64,000 nt of DNA from Lutibacter sp. (lineage in GTDB: Bacteria; Bacteroidota; Bacteroidia; Flavobacteriales; Flavobacteriaceae). Below, in pieces: positions 44,702 to 52,634 of this stretch. The first letter of the stretch is position 1. The number at the start of each line of letters is the position of its first letter. Below the pieces are notes generated by a model that worked only from the letters and a program-made list of their open reading frames with translations, had not been told where the DNA came from and ran no database searches. Location of the stretch: positions 248,001 to 312,000 of the forward strand of contig NZ_JAEINV010000002.1 of NCBI RefSeq assembly GCF_016342705.1. Direction: 5' to 3'. A program made the translations under genes and the position numbers.

Positions 44702-46450
44702 CTAATTGTTTCTTAAAATAAGCTTTAACCCGTTTTCAATCAAATACATAAACCGCTCATTATCTTTTAATTGTGTTAAATAATTGTAAATTTCAGTGGA
44801 TAAATCTGAGTTGCTTTTATGTAATAATTCATACATTTCTAAAGGTAAAAGCCAATCATTTGGATACATTTTTCTTAAAATTCCAAATAGTATTTTCACG
44901 CGATCAACATCAACATTTCCATTCCGCATACAAGCAACTTCATCATACATTTTATGAAGATTTAACTCGTTTTCTGAATACTTAATTTTATGTGTTTTTT
45001 CTTCCGAAACCTTTCCGAAATTGGGAAAAGAAACTACAGAGGCTGGTCCGGAAAATGCAGAAATTATTTCTTTCCCAACTGCCATATCATATATTCCCCA
45101 TTCTGGTTTAAATAAATAGTTATTATAATGTGTAACCGAACAATTTTTAAAAGAAATTAGAATTATTTTACCTTTTAAATCTCTTTTCCCAGTAATCACT
45201 TCTCCTTCAACTTTTATATTTCCTTCAAACAATAATACTGTTTTTTTACCTTCATATATTCCATAAACTTCTAAATCTTTTGGAGACATATCTTCAATAG
45301 CCAAATTAATTCCTTTTAACTTTCCTATTGGACTGCCAAACCCTTCAGAATGAAATGTTGTACCATGACCAATAATTTCTTTATCTCTAGTTGCCAAAGC
45401 TGTTGGACCTGTTGTTTGAATATAAACTGGATTGTTATTTTCATCTGAAATCACATTTGTGAAAATTCCTGATATTTGAATTCCAGTACTCAACTCAATA
45501 GTTCCTAAATTTGAAGAATCAATTAATTTTTTAACACCCGTTAAACCACCTTTTCTTAAGGCCATTTTATTTGCGAATTCTTCTAAAACAAAACTTAAAT
45601 GCGCAAAATCTGGAGTTACAAATAATTGTGGCTGCTGTTTTGTAATATCAAAATTTTGAGTTGCAGCCTGTATAGAATATGGTAATTTTTCAACTTTATT
45701 CGTCAAACATTCTTTACTTTCTCCTATGGATGATAATAAACCAGCTCCATAAATTTTTGGATTATGAAGCTCTCCAACTAACCCATATTCTACCGTCCAC
45801 CAATGTAAATTTCTAATTTGAGCCATTTCAGACAATTCGCCCATAGTATTTTGCAACTCTTCAACAATTTTCTGGGCATTTTCAATACTCTCTTCCGTAG
45901 AATTTGGATCTTCCTTTAAAATAGAAAGTAATCTAACAGCTTCATACATTTCATAATCTTTTGCTGAAGAAATAGCTTTACTGCCAATTTCACCAAAACG
46001 TCTTAAATATTCAGCATATTCAGGATTTGCAATAATTGGAGCATGACCAGCAGCCTCATGAATAATATCTGGTGCCGGCGTATATTCTATATGATTTATA
46101 GTTCTAATATCAGAAGCAATCACCAAAACATTATAGGCTTGAAATTCCATAAAAGCATTTGGTGGAATAAAGCCATCAACAGAAACTGCTGCCCAACCAA
46201 TATCTTTTAAAATGCGGTTCATCCCTTCCATTTCAGGAATACGATCTACAGAAATTCCTGTTTTTTTTAATCCCAAAATATAAGATTCATGTGCCACTTT
46301 ACTTAAATAATCTATATTCAAACGCATCACATATCTCCAAACCGCTTGGTTTTGGGCAGTATATTCACTGTATGGTTGCTTCACAATAAATGGATGTAAA
46401 TGCTTTGGAAGCCTTTTTGTAACTTCATTAAAAACAAAACGCTGAGTCAT
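44702..46450 (-). CDS. aromatic amino acid hydroxylase with long C-terminal extension
   Basis: 582 residues. The N-terminal half (about 1-330) is the biopterin-dependent hydroxylase domain: the iron ligands are the two His of IIHEAAGHAPII and the Glu of TVEYGLVGE, and TPAPDIIHE leads into them. Phenylalanine 4-monooxygenase is the most likely activity. The length is unusual: bacterial enzymes are about 270-300 residues and the human enzyme 452. The C-terminal 250 residues (GPTALATRDKEIIGHGT, then strand-rich, ending in helices) are not an ACT domain that I can recognise. Long forms are known in Bacteroidetes. Confidence 0.85.
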   Translation of the reverse strand: MTQRFVFNEVTKRLPKHLHPFIVKQPYSEYTAQNQAVWRYVMRLNIDYLSKVAHESYILGLKKTGISVDRIPEMEGMNRILKDIGWAAVSVDGFIPPNAFMEFQAYNVLVIASDIRTINHIEYTPAPDIIHEAAGHAPIIANPEYAEYLRRFGEIGSKAISSAKDYEMYEAVRLLSILKEDPNSTEESIENAQKIVEELQNTMGELSEMAQIRNLHWWTVEYGLVGELHNPKIYGAGLLSSIGESKECLTNKVEKLPYSIQAATQNFDITKQQPQLFVTPDFAHLSFVLEEFANKMALRKGGLTGVKKLIDSSNLGTIELSTGIQISGIFTNVISDENNNPVYIQTTGPTALATRDKEIIGHGTTFHSEGFGSPIGKLKGINLAIEDMSPKDLEVYGIYEGKKTVLLFEGNIKVEGEVITGKRDLKGKIILISFKNCSVTHYNNYLFKPEWGIYDMAVGKEIISAFSGPASVVSFPNFGKVSEEKTHKIKYSENELNLHKMYDEVACMRNGNVDVDRVKILFGILRKMYPNDWLLPLEMYELLHKSNSDLSTEIYNYLTQLKDNERFMYLIENGLKLILRNN

Positions 46451-46551
46451 AAAAATAAATTATTTGGGTAAGTTACAATTTTTTCAAATCTAGTAGTGTT
46501 GTTCATAAAAATTTTACATTGTATATTTACATTTATACTTTAACTAAAAAA

Positions 46552-47322
46552 ATGAGAAGGGGAAATTCAAAAATAAAACTATTAATAGGTGCTGCAATTA
46601 TTTTGTTTGGAGTTTTTAAATACTATTCCAACAGTGAAGTAAATGAATTTACTGGTAAAAAGCAACATATTTCAATTTCTACTGAAGATGAAATTGCCAT
46701 AGGTTTACAATCTGCACCAGAAATGGCACAGCAACATGGTGGTTTATATCCTGATCAAAAATATCAACAATTTGTTGATATGGTTGGTCAAAAATTAGTA
46801 AATAATAGCGTTGCTAAACAAACCAATTACCAATACGATTTTCATTTATTAAAAGATCCACAAACAATAAATGCTTTTGCACTTCCTGGCGGACAAATTT
46901 TTATAACCTACGCTCTATTTTCAAAATTAGAAAATGAAGATCAATTGGCCGGAGTATTAGGGCACGAAATTGGACACGTAGTTGGCAGACATTCTGCTGA
47001 ACGCATGGCCAAACAAGGTTTTACAGAGGCCGTAGTTAATGGAGTAGCAGTTGGTATTGATCCAAATACCGCACAAGGTGCAGCTGCTTTGGCAAATGTT
47101 ATAAATATGAGTTATGGTAGAGATGATGAATTAGAAAGTGATGAGTTAGGTGTTAGATTTATGATTGATGCAGGATACAACCCAATGGAGTTAATTGGTG
47201 TCATGGAAATTTTAAAAGCCGATGCTGGACCAAACAAAACTCCTGAAAGAATGAGTACACACCCTGATCCTGAAAATAGAATTGAGAAAATTAAGGAAGC
47301 CATAGAAAAATATAAAAAGTAA
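46552..47322 (+). CDS. M48-family metalloprotease
   Basis: 256 residues from the ATG at 46552 (a longer frame upstream runs into promoter-like sequence). An N-terminal membrane anchor or signal (IKLLIGAAIILFGVF, about 7-22) precedes the protease. Zinc motif HEIGHVVGRHSAERMA (HExxH) at about residue 140 and the third ligand Glu in DELESDELGVRFM. NAFALPGGQIFITYALF is the usual strand before the active-site helix. This matches the BepA/LoiP group of envelope proteases involved in outer-membrane quality control; the substrate is inferred from the family. Confidence 0.9.
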   Translation: MRRGNSKIKLLIGAAIILFGVFKYYSNSEVNEFTGKKQHISISTEDEIAIGLQSAPEMAQQHGGLYPDQKYQQFVDMVGQKLVNNSVAKQTNYQYDFHLLKDPQTINAFALPGGQIFITYALFSKLENEDQLAGVLGHEIGHVVGRHSAERMAKQGFTEAVVNGVAVGIDPNTAQGAAALANVINMSYGRDDELESDELGVRFMIDAGYNPMELIGVMEILKADAGPNKTPERMSTHPDPENRIEKIKEAIEKYKK

Positions 47323-47500
47323 AACTAATTGCTGTTTTACAAAAGATTTTCTATTCAGATTATTTTTACCTTTCAGCTTTCTGCATTTCCTTTTTTCCGC
47401 AATCGTTTTAGTAATTTTAAGTAGAATTTAAGACCTAAAAATAAGGCTCTTAAGTTGAATACTTCGTATATTTGACACTCAAAATTAAATATATTTTAGA

Positions 47501-49018
47501 ATGAATAAGAAAGTAATTTTAATGATTTTAGATGGATGGGGAATTACACAAGACCCAAAAGTTTCAGCAATTTTTAATGCAAAAACATCATATATAGATA
47601 GTTTGTACAATTCATATGCAAACGCAAGTTTACGTACAGATGGTGAACATGTTGGTTTACCTGATGGACAAATGGGAAACAGTGAAGTTGGACATATGAA
47701 TTTAGGAGCCGGCAGAATTGTTTACCAAAACTTAGTTAGAATTAACATGGCCGTTAAAAATAAAACCTTAGGACAAGAAAAAGTTTTGTTAGACGCACTT
47801 AAATATGCAAAAGAAAACAACAAAAACATACATTTATTAGGATTGGTTTCTAATGGTGGTATCCACTCTCATATAGGTCATTTAAAAGGATTGCTAGACG
47901 TTGCCGCTGAAAATAATGCTGAAAATGTATTTTTACATGCATTTTCTGATGGTAGAGATTGCGATCCAAAATCAGGAAAATTCTTTATAAATGACGTTCA
48001 AGAGCACATGGCAAAAACTACTGGTGAATTGGCAACAATTACTGGAAGATATTTTGCAATGGATAGAGATAAACGTTGGGAACGAGTTAAAATTTCTTAC
48101 GATGCAATGGTAAATGCTGTTGGAGTAAAATCTACAAATGCCATTGAAAGTATTGAGAAAAGTTATGCGGAAAATGTTACCGATGAGTTTATTAAGCCAA
48201 TTATTATGACCAATGCGGATGGAACTCCAAAAGCACAAATAAAAGCTGATGATGTTGTAATTTTCTTTAACTACAGAACGGACAGAGGACGTGAATTAAC
48301 AGAGGTGCTTACTCAACAAGATTACCCAGAATTTGGTATGAAAACATTACCGCTTCATTATGTTACAATTACTAATTACGATGAAACCTACAAAGGGATT
48401 AATGTAATTTATAATACAGATAATTTAGTTGATACTTTAGGTGAAGTTTTAGAAAAAGCAGGAAAAAAACAAATTAGAATTGCTGAAACTGAAAAATATC
48501 CACACGTAACTTTCTTCTTTTCTGGAGGAAGAGAGCAAGAGTTTGTTGGTGAAAAACGTTTATTATGCCCATCTCCAAAAGTTGCAACATACGACTTACA
48601 ACCTGAAATGAGTGCTTTTGAAATTCGTGATGCAATTATTCCTGAATTGCAAAAAGGTGAGGTTGATTTTGTGTGTTTAAATTTTGCAAATGGTGATATG
48701 GTTGGACATACAGGTGTTATGGAAGCGGCTATAAAAGCTTGTGAAGCCGTTGATGAATGTGTGAAAGATGTAATTACAGCTGCCAATGAAAATAATTATA
48801 CTACGTTGGTTATTGCCGATCACGGAAACTGTGAAACAATGATAAATCCTGATGGTTCACCAAACACAGCACACACAACAAATCCTGTTCCTTTTATTTT
48901 AGTAGATAAAGATTTAAAAACTGTAAAAGATGGTGTTTTAGGTGATATTGCGCCAACTATTTTAGAGTTAATGGGTGTTGAACAACCAAAAGCAATGAGT
49001 AGACATTCATTACTTTAA
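47501..49018 (+). CDS. gpmI: 2,3-bisphosphoglycerate-independent phosphoglycerate mutase
   Basis: 505 residues. Glycolytic/gluconeogenic interconversion of 3- and 2-phosphoglycerate. The metal and active-site blocks are intact: MILDGWGI (Asp12 region), GNSEVGHMNLGAGR (phospho-Ser at about residue 62), HAFSDGRDCDP, ADHGNCE and the final SRHSLL. Two Mn ions are bound in the family. It precedes a thioredoxin-like lipoprotein gene by 30 bases, likely one transcript ending at the terminator at 49599. Confidence 0.96.
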   Translation: MNKKVILMILDGWGITQDPKVSAIFNAKTSYIDSLYNSYANASLRTDGEHVGLPDGQMGNSEVGHMNLGAGRIVYQNLVRINMAVKNKTLGQEKVLLDALKYAKENNKNIHLLGLVSNGGIHSHIGHLKGLLDVAAENNAENVFLHAFSDGRDCDPKSGKFFINDVQEHMAKTTGELATITGRYFAMDRDKRWERVKISYDAMVNAVGVKSTNAIESIEKSYAENVTDEFIKPIIMTNADGTPKAQIKADDVVIFFNYRTDRGRELTEVLTQQDYPEFGMKTLPLHYVTITNYDETYKGINVIYNTDNLVDTLGEVLEKAGKKQIRIAETEKYPHVTFFFSGGREQEFVGEKRLLCPSPKVATYDLQPEMSAFEIRDAIIPELQKGEVDFVCLNFANGDMVGHTGVMEAAIKACEAVDECVKDVITAANENNYTTLVIADHGNCETMINPDGSPNTAHTTNPVPFILVDKDLKTVKDGVLGDIAPTILELMGVEQPKAMSRHSLL

Positions 49019-49048
49019 TTTTATATATTTCAACTTAAATTTTATAAT

Positions 49049-49576
49049 ATGAAAAAATTGTTGCTTTTAGTTTTCATCGTAAGTGCGTTTAGTTGTTCAT
49101 CAAAAAAGAATATCGTGAACGCCACTAAAGATGCTTCCGGTAATTTAGTTGGAATAGCAACTAAAGAAAGTTTTAATGTTGCGCCTTATAATTCTTGGTT
49201 TCAACCAAATTATGATAGCTATACTTTAAATACTGAAATAATTGAAAAATTAAAACCACAACTTAACAAAGTAACTATAAAAGCATTTATGGGAACTTGG
49301 TGTGGTGATAGTCAGCAACAAACTCCAGTATTTTATAAAATATTAGATGCTGCTAATTTCAATTATAAAAACTTACAATTAGTCACTGTAAACAGAAGCA
49401 AATCTACTCCCGATAATTTACAAGAAGGTTTTGATATTGTTCGTGTACCAACTTTTATTTTTTATAAAAATGGAAAAGAAATTGGGCGTTTTGTTGAATA
49501 TCCAAGAGAAACTGTTGAAAAAGATATTCTGAAAATTGTAAGCGGAGAACCTTATAAACACTCTTACCAAGAGTAA
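49049..49576 (+). CDS. thioredoxin-like lipoprotein
   Basis: 175 residues. Lipobox VSAFSC-SSKKN (Cys about residue 16). The thioredoxin fold spans about 65-165 with FMGTWCGDSQQQTPVF; the usual CxxC active site is reduced to one cysteine (WCGDS), so it is not a standard disulfide exchanger. VRVPTFIFYKNGKEIGRFVEYP contains the cis-Pro (VPT) of the fold. Location outside the cytoplasm, attached to a membrane. It follows gpmI by 30 bases. Confidence 0.85.
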   Translation: MKKLLLLVFIVSAFSCSSKKNIVNATKDASGNLVGIATKESFNVAPYNSWFQPNYDSYTLNTEIIEKLKPQLNKVTIKAFMGTWCGDSQQQTPVFYKILDAANFNYKNLQLVTVNRSKSTPDNLQEGFDIVRVPTFIFYKNGKEIGRFVEYPRETVEKDILKIVSGEPYKHSYQE

Positions 49577-49598
49577 TTAATAATTATATTTTATTTAA

Positions 49599-49636
49599 AA
49601 GCGTTTATGTTTAAGTTATTCATAAACGCTTTTTTA
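49599..49636 (+). terminator. rho-independent terminator
   Basis: A perfect 11-bp stem AAGCGTTTATG (49599-49609) with CATAAACGCTT (49621-49631), 11-base loop and T-run. It ends the gpmI transcript. Confidence 0.88.
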
Positions 49637-49697
49637 TGTATAGCATATTTTAAAGCTAACTAAAATAATCCTTCATAGATCTTCAGTTAAAATCTAT

Positions 49698-49952
49698 TCA
49701 ATCATCACTATCTAATTCATGAAGTTCATCTAATTGTTTTAATAATTCAAAAGTTTTTTTAGCTTCCTCTTCATCAATAGTTGAAATTGCTGCACCTACA
49801 TGAACCAACACATAATCACCAACATTCGCTTCAGGAACCAATGTTAAACTTACTTCTTTTATAACCCCATCAAACGATACTTTTCCAACTCTAAAAGTTT
49901 CATCTAATTGCGATGTTATTGCTATTAATTTTCCTGGTATTGATAAACACAT
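49698..49952 (-). CDS. hypC: hydrogenase maturation chaperone HypC
   Basis: 84 residues. The N-terminal MCLSIPGKLIAI carries the essential Cys2, which with HypD holds the Fe(CN)2CO unit and delivers it to the large subunit. GDYVLVHVGAAISTIDEEEA is the OB-like barrel pattern of the family. Last gene of the minus-strand hypA-hypB-hypC run; an 85-base repeat element separates it from hypB. Confidence 0.95.
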   Translation of the reverse strand: MCLSIPGKLIAITSQLDETFRVGKVSFDGVIKEVSLTLVPEANVGDYVLVHVGAAISTIDEEEAKKTFELLKQLDELHELDSDD

Positions 49953-49970
49953 AATTATTTAATATTATTT

Positions 49971-50055
49971 GGGCGTTCCCTTTCGGGTCGCGCTTTTCGT
50001 TCTATCTTTTTCTTCGTTGCACTCCAAAAAAGGATGCCACTTCAATCGCTAACGC
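49971..50055. repeat. GC-rich GGGCGTT...AACGC intergenic element between hypC and hypB
   Basis: It starts GGGCGTTCCC with a CCCTTTCGGGT hairpin, and ends CGCTAACGC; the end bases GCGTT (49973-49977) and AACGC (50051-50055) are inverted. The composition is far richer in G+C than the surrounding DNA. It resembles a widespread Bacteroidetes intergenic repeat I know by its GGGCGTT start and CTAACGC end. No open frame. Confidence 0.6.
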
Positions 50056-50069
50056 AAAATTTAAACTAC

Positions 50070-50903
50070 CTAAACTAAATTTTCTTTCAACCATTTATAC
50101 CAAGCTTCCATTCCATCTCCTTTTGTAGCGGAAACTTCAAAAAACTCCAAATTTGGATTCACTTTTAAAGCATACTCTTTCAATTTTTGAACATCAATAT
50201 TTACATATGGTAATAAATCTATTTTATTGATGATGCAAATATCTGCTGTATGAAACATATCCGGATATTTTATGGGCTTGTCTTCACCTTCGGTAGTACT
50301 GATAATTACCACCCGTTTGCTTTCGCCTAAATCAAACATTGAAGGACACACCAAATTCCCCACATTTTCAATCATTAAAACCGAGTTATCTTTCATTTCC
50401 AGCTTTTTAACAGCTTCATACACCATATCACTTTCTAAATGACAGCCTTTACCTGTATTTATTTGAACAACGGGAATCTGTAATGCATCAATTCTATTGG
50501 CATCATTCATTGTTTGTTGATCACCTTCAATCACATAAAACATTATTTCATTTTTTAAATCGGCTAAAGTTCGCTCTAAAATAGATGTTTTTCCAGAGCC
50601 CGGTGAACTTACCAAATTCAAAGCAAAAATATGTTTAGCCTCAAAATATCCTCTATTTCTAGCAGCTAACAATGCATTGTTATTTAAAATATCCTGCTCA
50701 ATCTCTAATACTTTGTGTTTATGGTCATGAGAATGCGCATGCGCATGTGAATGTCCATCATGATGGTGGTGGTGATCATCATCATGAGTATGAGAATGTT
50801 CACCGTGATGATGGTGACGTTCTTCATGTGAATGTTTATGTTCTCCAGGTTTTAAAATTGTTGGACCCTCATTATCTGATCCACAGCCGCAAGTTCCACA
50901 CAT
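50070..50903 (-). CDS. hypB: hydrogenase nickel incorporation GTPase HypB
   Basis: 277 residues. N-terminal CGTCGCG (Cys2, 5, 7) is the high-affinity nickel site seen in E. coli HypB. A very His-rich stretch follows (about 20-65), as in nickel-storing HypB proteins of rhizobia. The GTPase domain has the P-loop SSPGSGKTS, EGDQQT, the metal-site residues GKGCHLE, and NKIDLLP. It works with HypA to put nickel into the hydrogenase large subunit. It starts 12 bases after hypA. Confidence 0.96.
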   Translation of the reverse strand: MCGTCGCGSDNEGPTILKPGEHKHSHEERHHHHGEHSHTHDDDHHHHHDGHSHAHAHSHDHKHKVLEIEQDILNNNALLAARNRGYFEAKHIFALNLVSSPGSGKTSILERTLADLKNEIMFYVIEGDQQTMNDANRIDALQIPVVQINTGKGCHLESDMVYEAVKKLEMKDNSVLMIENVGNLVCPSMFDLGESKRVVIISTTEGEDKPIKYPDMFHTADICIINKIDLLPYVNIDVQKLKEYALKVNPNLEFFEVSATKGDGMEAWYKWLKENLV

Positions 50904-50915
50904 AATTTTATAAAT

Positions 50916-51257
50916 TTAAATGACTTCTAACGTTTTAACTTTTAACTCTTTTCCTTTTAAAATTCCTTTAAAATTACTACCACAATTTGGGCAGCAATCA
51001 TGAATGTTTTCCATTGCAAACTCAGTATCACAATCTATACATTTTCCAACTCCATCAATCACATGAATTTCTTTTTCTGCATTTTCAAGTACGGTGTCTT
51101 GCACCGCAGAACTCCAAACAAAATTTAATGAATCAATTTCAATACCAGCCAAAACACCAATTTCTAATTCAATTTTTGTCACCTTTTTAGCCTTCGCTTT
51201 TGCAGTTTCATCTTCTGCAATTTTCACAATTCCTAAAGCAATGGATAATTCGTGCAT
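50916..51257 (-). CDS. hypA: hydrogenase nickel chaperone HypA
   Basis: 113 residues from the ATG at 51257, giving the conserved start MHELSIA in which His2 binds nickel; a longer reading with 21 extra hydrophobic residues would hide it and is rejected. The zinc site is C-x2-C...C-x2-C as CIDCDTEF and CCPNCGSN. First gene of hypA-hypB-hypC, divergent from the hydrogenase structural genes across 241 bases. Confidence 0.95.
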   Translation of the reverse strand: MHELSIALGIVKIAEDETAKAKAKKVTKIELEIGVLAGIEIDSLNFVWSSAVQDTVLENAEKEIHVIDGVGKCIDCDTEFAMENIHDCCPNCGSNFKGILKGKELKVKTLEVI

Positions 51258-51335
51258 GAGTATTAAACGATTTACTCTCAAAGTTACAAAATATATAAAA
51301 AGAAACCCTATGATAATCATCAGTAAAAAACCACT

Positions 51336-51349
51336 GTAACAATTGTTAC
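51336..51349. promoter_or_regulatory. 14-bp perfect palindrome in the hyp/hydrogenase divergent region
   Basis: GTAACAATTGTTAC lies between hypA (start 51257) and the small subunit gene (start 51499), 79 and 150 bases away. Perfect symmetry in the only shared control region of both arms suggests an operator for a dimeric regulator. The regulator is unknown. Confidence 0.45.
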
Positions 51350-51498
51350 TATTAAGGATTGTGCAGTCTTATTTTAAAACATTCTAAATTAGGTAGTTAC
51401 ACTTGTTTTAATCAAATAATATTGTAAATTAGATAGGTTCTTTTCACTTAAAGAAACAAACTACATAAAAAGTCTTTTTATTATTTAAATTTTTACTT

Positions 51499-52623
51499 AT
51501 GTCTAACAATAATGAACAACGCAAAACCTATTATGAAAGCATCATAAAACAAGGTTATAGCCGTAGAGATTTCATGAAGTTTTCCACTTATATGGCCGCT
51601 TTTATGGGGTTAGAAAATTCTATGGTGGGACAAATAGCACAATCTTTAGAAAAAACGCCTCGATTGCCTGTTATTTGGGAACATTACCAAGAATGCACGT
51701 GTTGCAGTGAATCATTTATCAGGTCAAATCACCCAATTGTTGCTGATATTATTTTAGATAAAATTTCATTAGACTATACCTTAACACTAATGGCTGCATC
51801 TGGTCATCAAGCAGAAGCAGCAAAACAAGAAACCATGAAAAAATATCATGGTGAATATATTTTATGTGTGGAAGGTTCAATTCCAATGGGAGATGACGGA
51901 AATTATTGCTGTATTGCTGGAAAATCTGCTAAAGATGCATTTTTAGAAGCGGCCGAAGGAGCAAAAGCTATTATTGCTTGGGGAAGTTGCGCTTCAAACG
52001 GTTGTGTTCAGGCAGCAAAACCAAATCCAACAGGCGCGACTCCAATTCATAAAATTGTAAAAAACAAACCAATAATTAGAGTTCCTGGTTGTCCACCAAT
52101 TGGTGAAGTAATGGCTGGGATTATTGTACACGTAGTTGCATTTGGTCGCTTACCAAAATTAGATCGATTAGGAAGACCAAAAGCATTTTACGCAAAACGT
52201 GTTCATGACTCTTGCTACAGAAGACCTTATTATGATGCTGGTTTATTTGCCGAAACTTTTGATGATCAAAATGCAAAAAACGGCTATTGCTTATATAAAT
52301 TAGGTTGCAAAGGGCCAATGACTTACAACTCTTGTGGAACTATAAAATGGAATAATGGTGTAAGCTATCCTATTCAATCTGGTCACGGATGTATTGGTTG
52401 TAGTGAAGAAGATTTCTGGGATAACGGACCTTTCTACGAAAGAACAACTAAAATGCCTGGATTTGCAGTAGAATCTAATGCTGATACCGTTGGAAAAGTA
52501 GCTGCTGGTGTTTTAGCCGGTGGAATTGCAGTGCACGCTATAGCTGCAAATATCTCTAAACGAAAAGAGTTAATGGATAGAATTAACAGAGGTAAGGATA
52601 ACGAAAAAAATATTGAGTCTTAA
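51499..52623 (+). CDS. hyaA: [NiFe]-hydrogenase small subunit, oxygen-tolerant type
   Basis: 374 residues. A twin-arginine signal with SRRDFMKF (residues 21-28) sends the folded enzyme across the membrane. The proximal cluster has six cysteines: Cys66, 68 and 69 (ECTCCSES), Cys164 and 169 (GSCASNGC) and Cys198 (PGCPP). The spacing equals E. coli HyaA Cys17, 19, 20, 115, 120 and 149, including the two extra ones that make a [4Fe-3S] cluster. Medial and distal cluster residues lie in HDSCYRR, CLYKLGCKGP and the GHGCIGCSEEDFW block. A C-terminal helix (about 333-350) anchors it. Uptake H2 oxidation on the outer face of the inner membrane. Confidence 0.96.
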   Translation: MSNNNEQRKTYYESIIKQGYSRRDFMKFSTYMAAFMGLENSMVGQIAQSLEKTPRLPVIWEHYQECTCCSESFIRSNHPIVADIILDKISLDYTLTLMAASGHQAEAAKQETMKKYHGEYILCVEGSIPMGDDGNYCCIAGKSAKDAFLEAAEGAKAIIAWGSCASNGCVQAAKPNPTGATPIHKIVKNKPIIRVPGCPPIGEVMAGIIVHVVAFGRLPKLDRLGRPKAFYAKRVHDSCYRRPYYDAGLFAETFDDQNAKNGYCLYKLGCKGPMTYNSCGTIKWNNGVSYPIQSGHGCIGCSEEDFWDNGPFYERTTKMPGFAVESNADTVGKVAAGVLAGGIAVHAIAANISKRKELMDRINRGKDNEKNIES

Positions 52624-52634
52624 AACATATAACA

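Noticed and set aside
48409-48786. Minus-strand frame of 125 codons inside gpmI
   Set aside because: It is the antisense of a highly conserved enzyme gene; its Ser/Thr/Cys-rich composition is what such shadows give.
50700-50860. Repeated CAT/ATG-rich stretch resembling a microsatellite
   Set aside because: It encodes the His-rich N-terminal region of HypB in frame.
51258-51320. Longer start for HypA
   Set aside because: HypA needs the N-terminal Met-His for nickel binding, and only the ATG at 51257 provides it.
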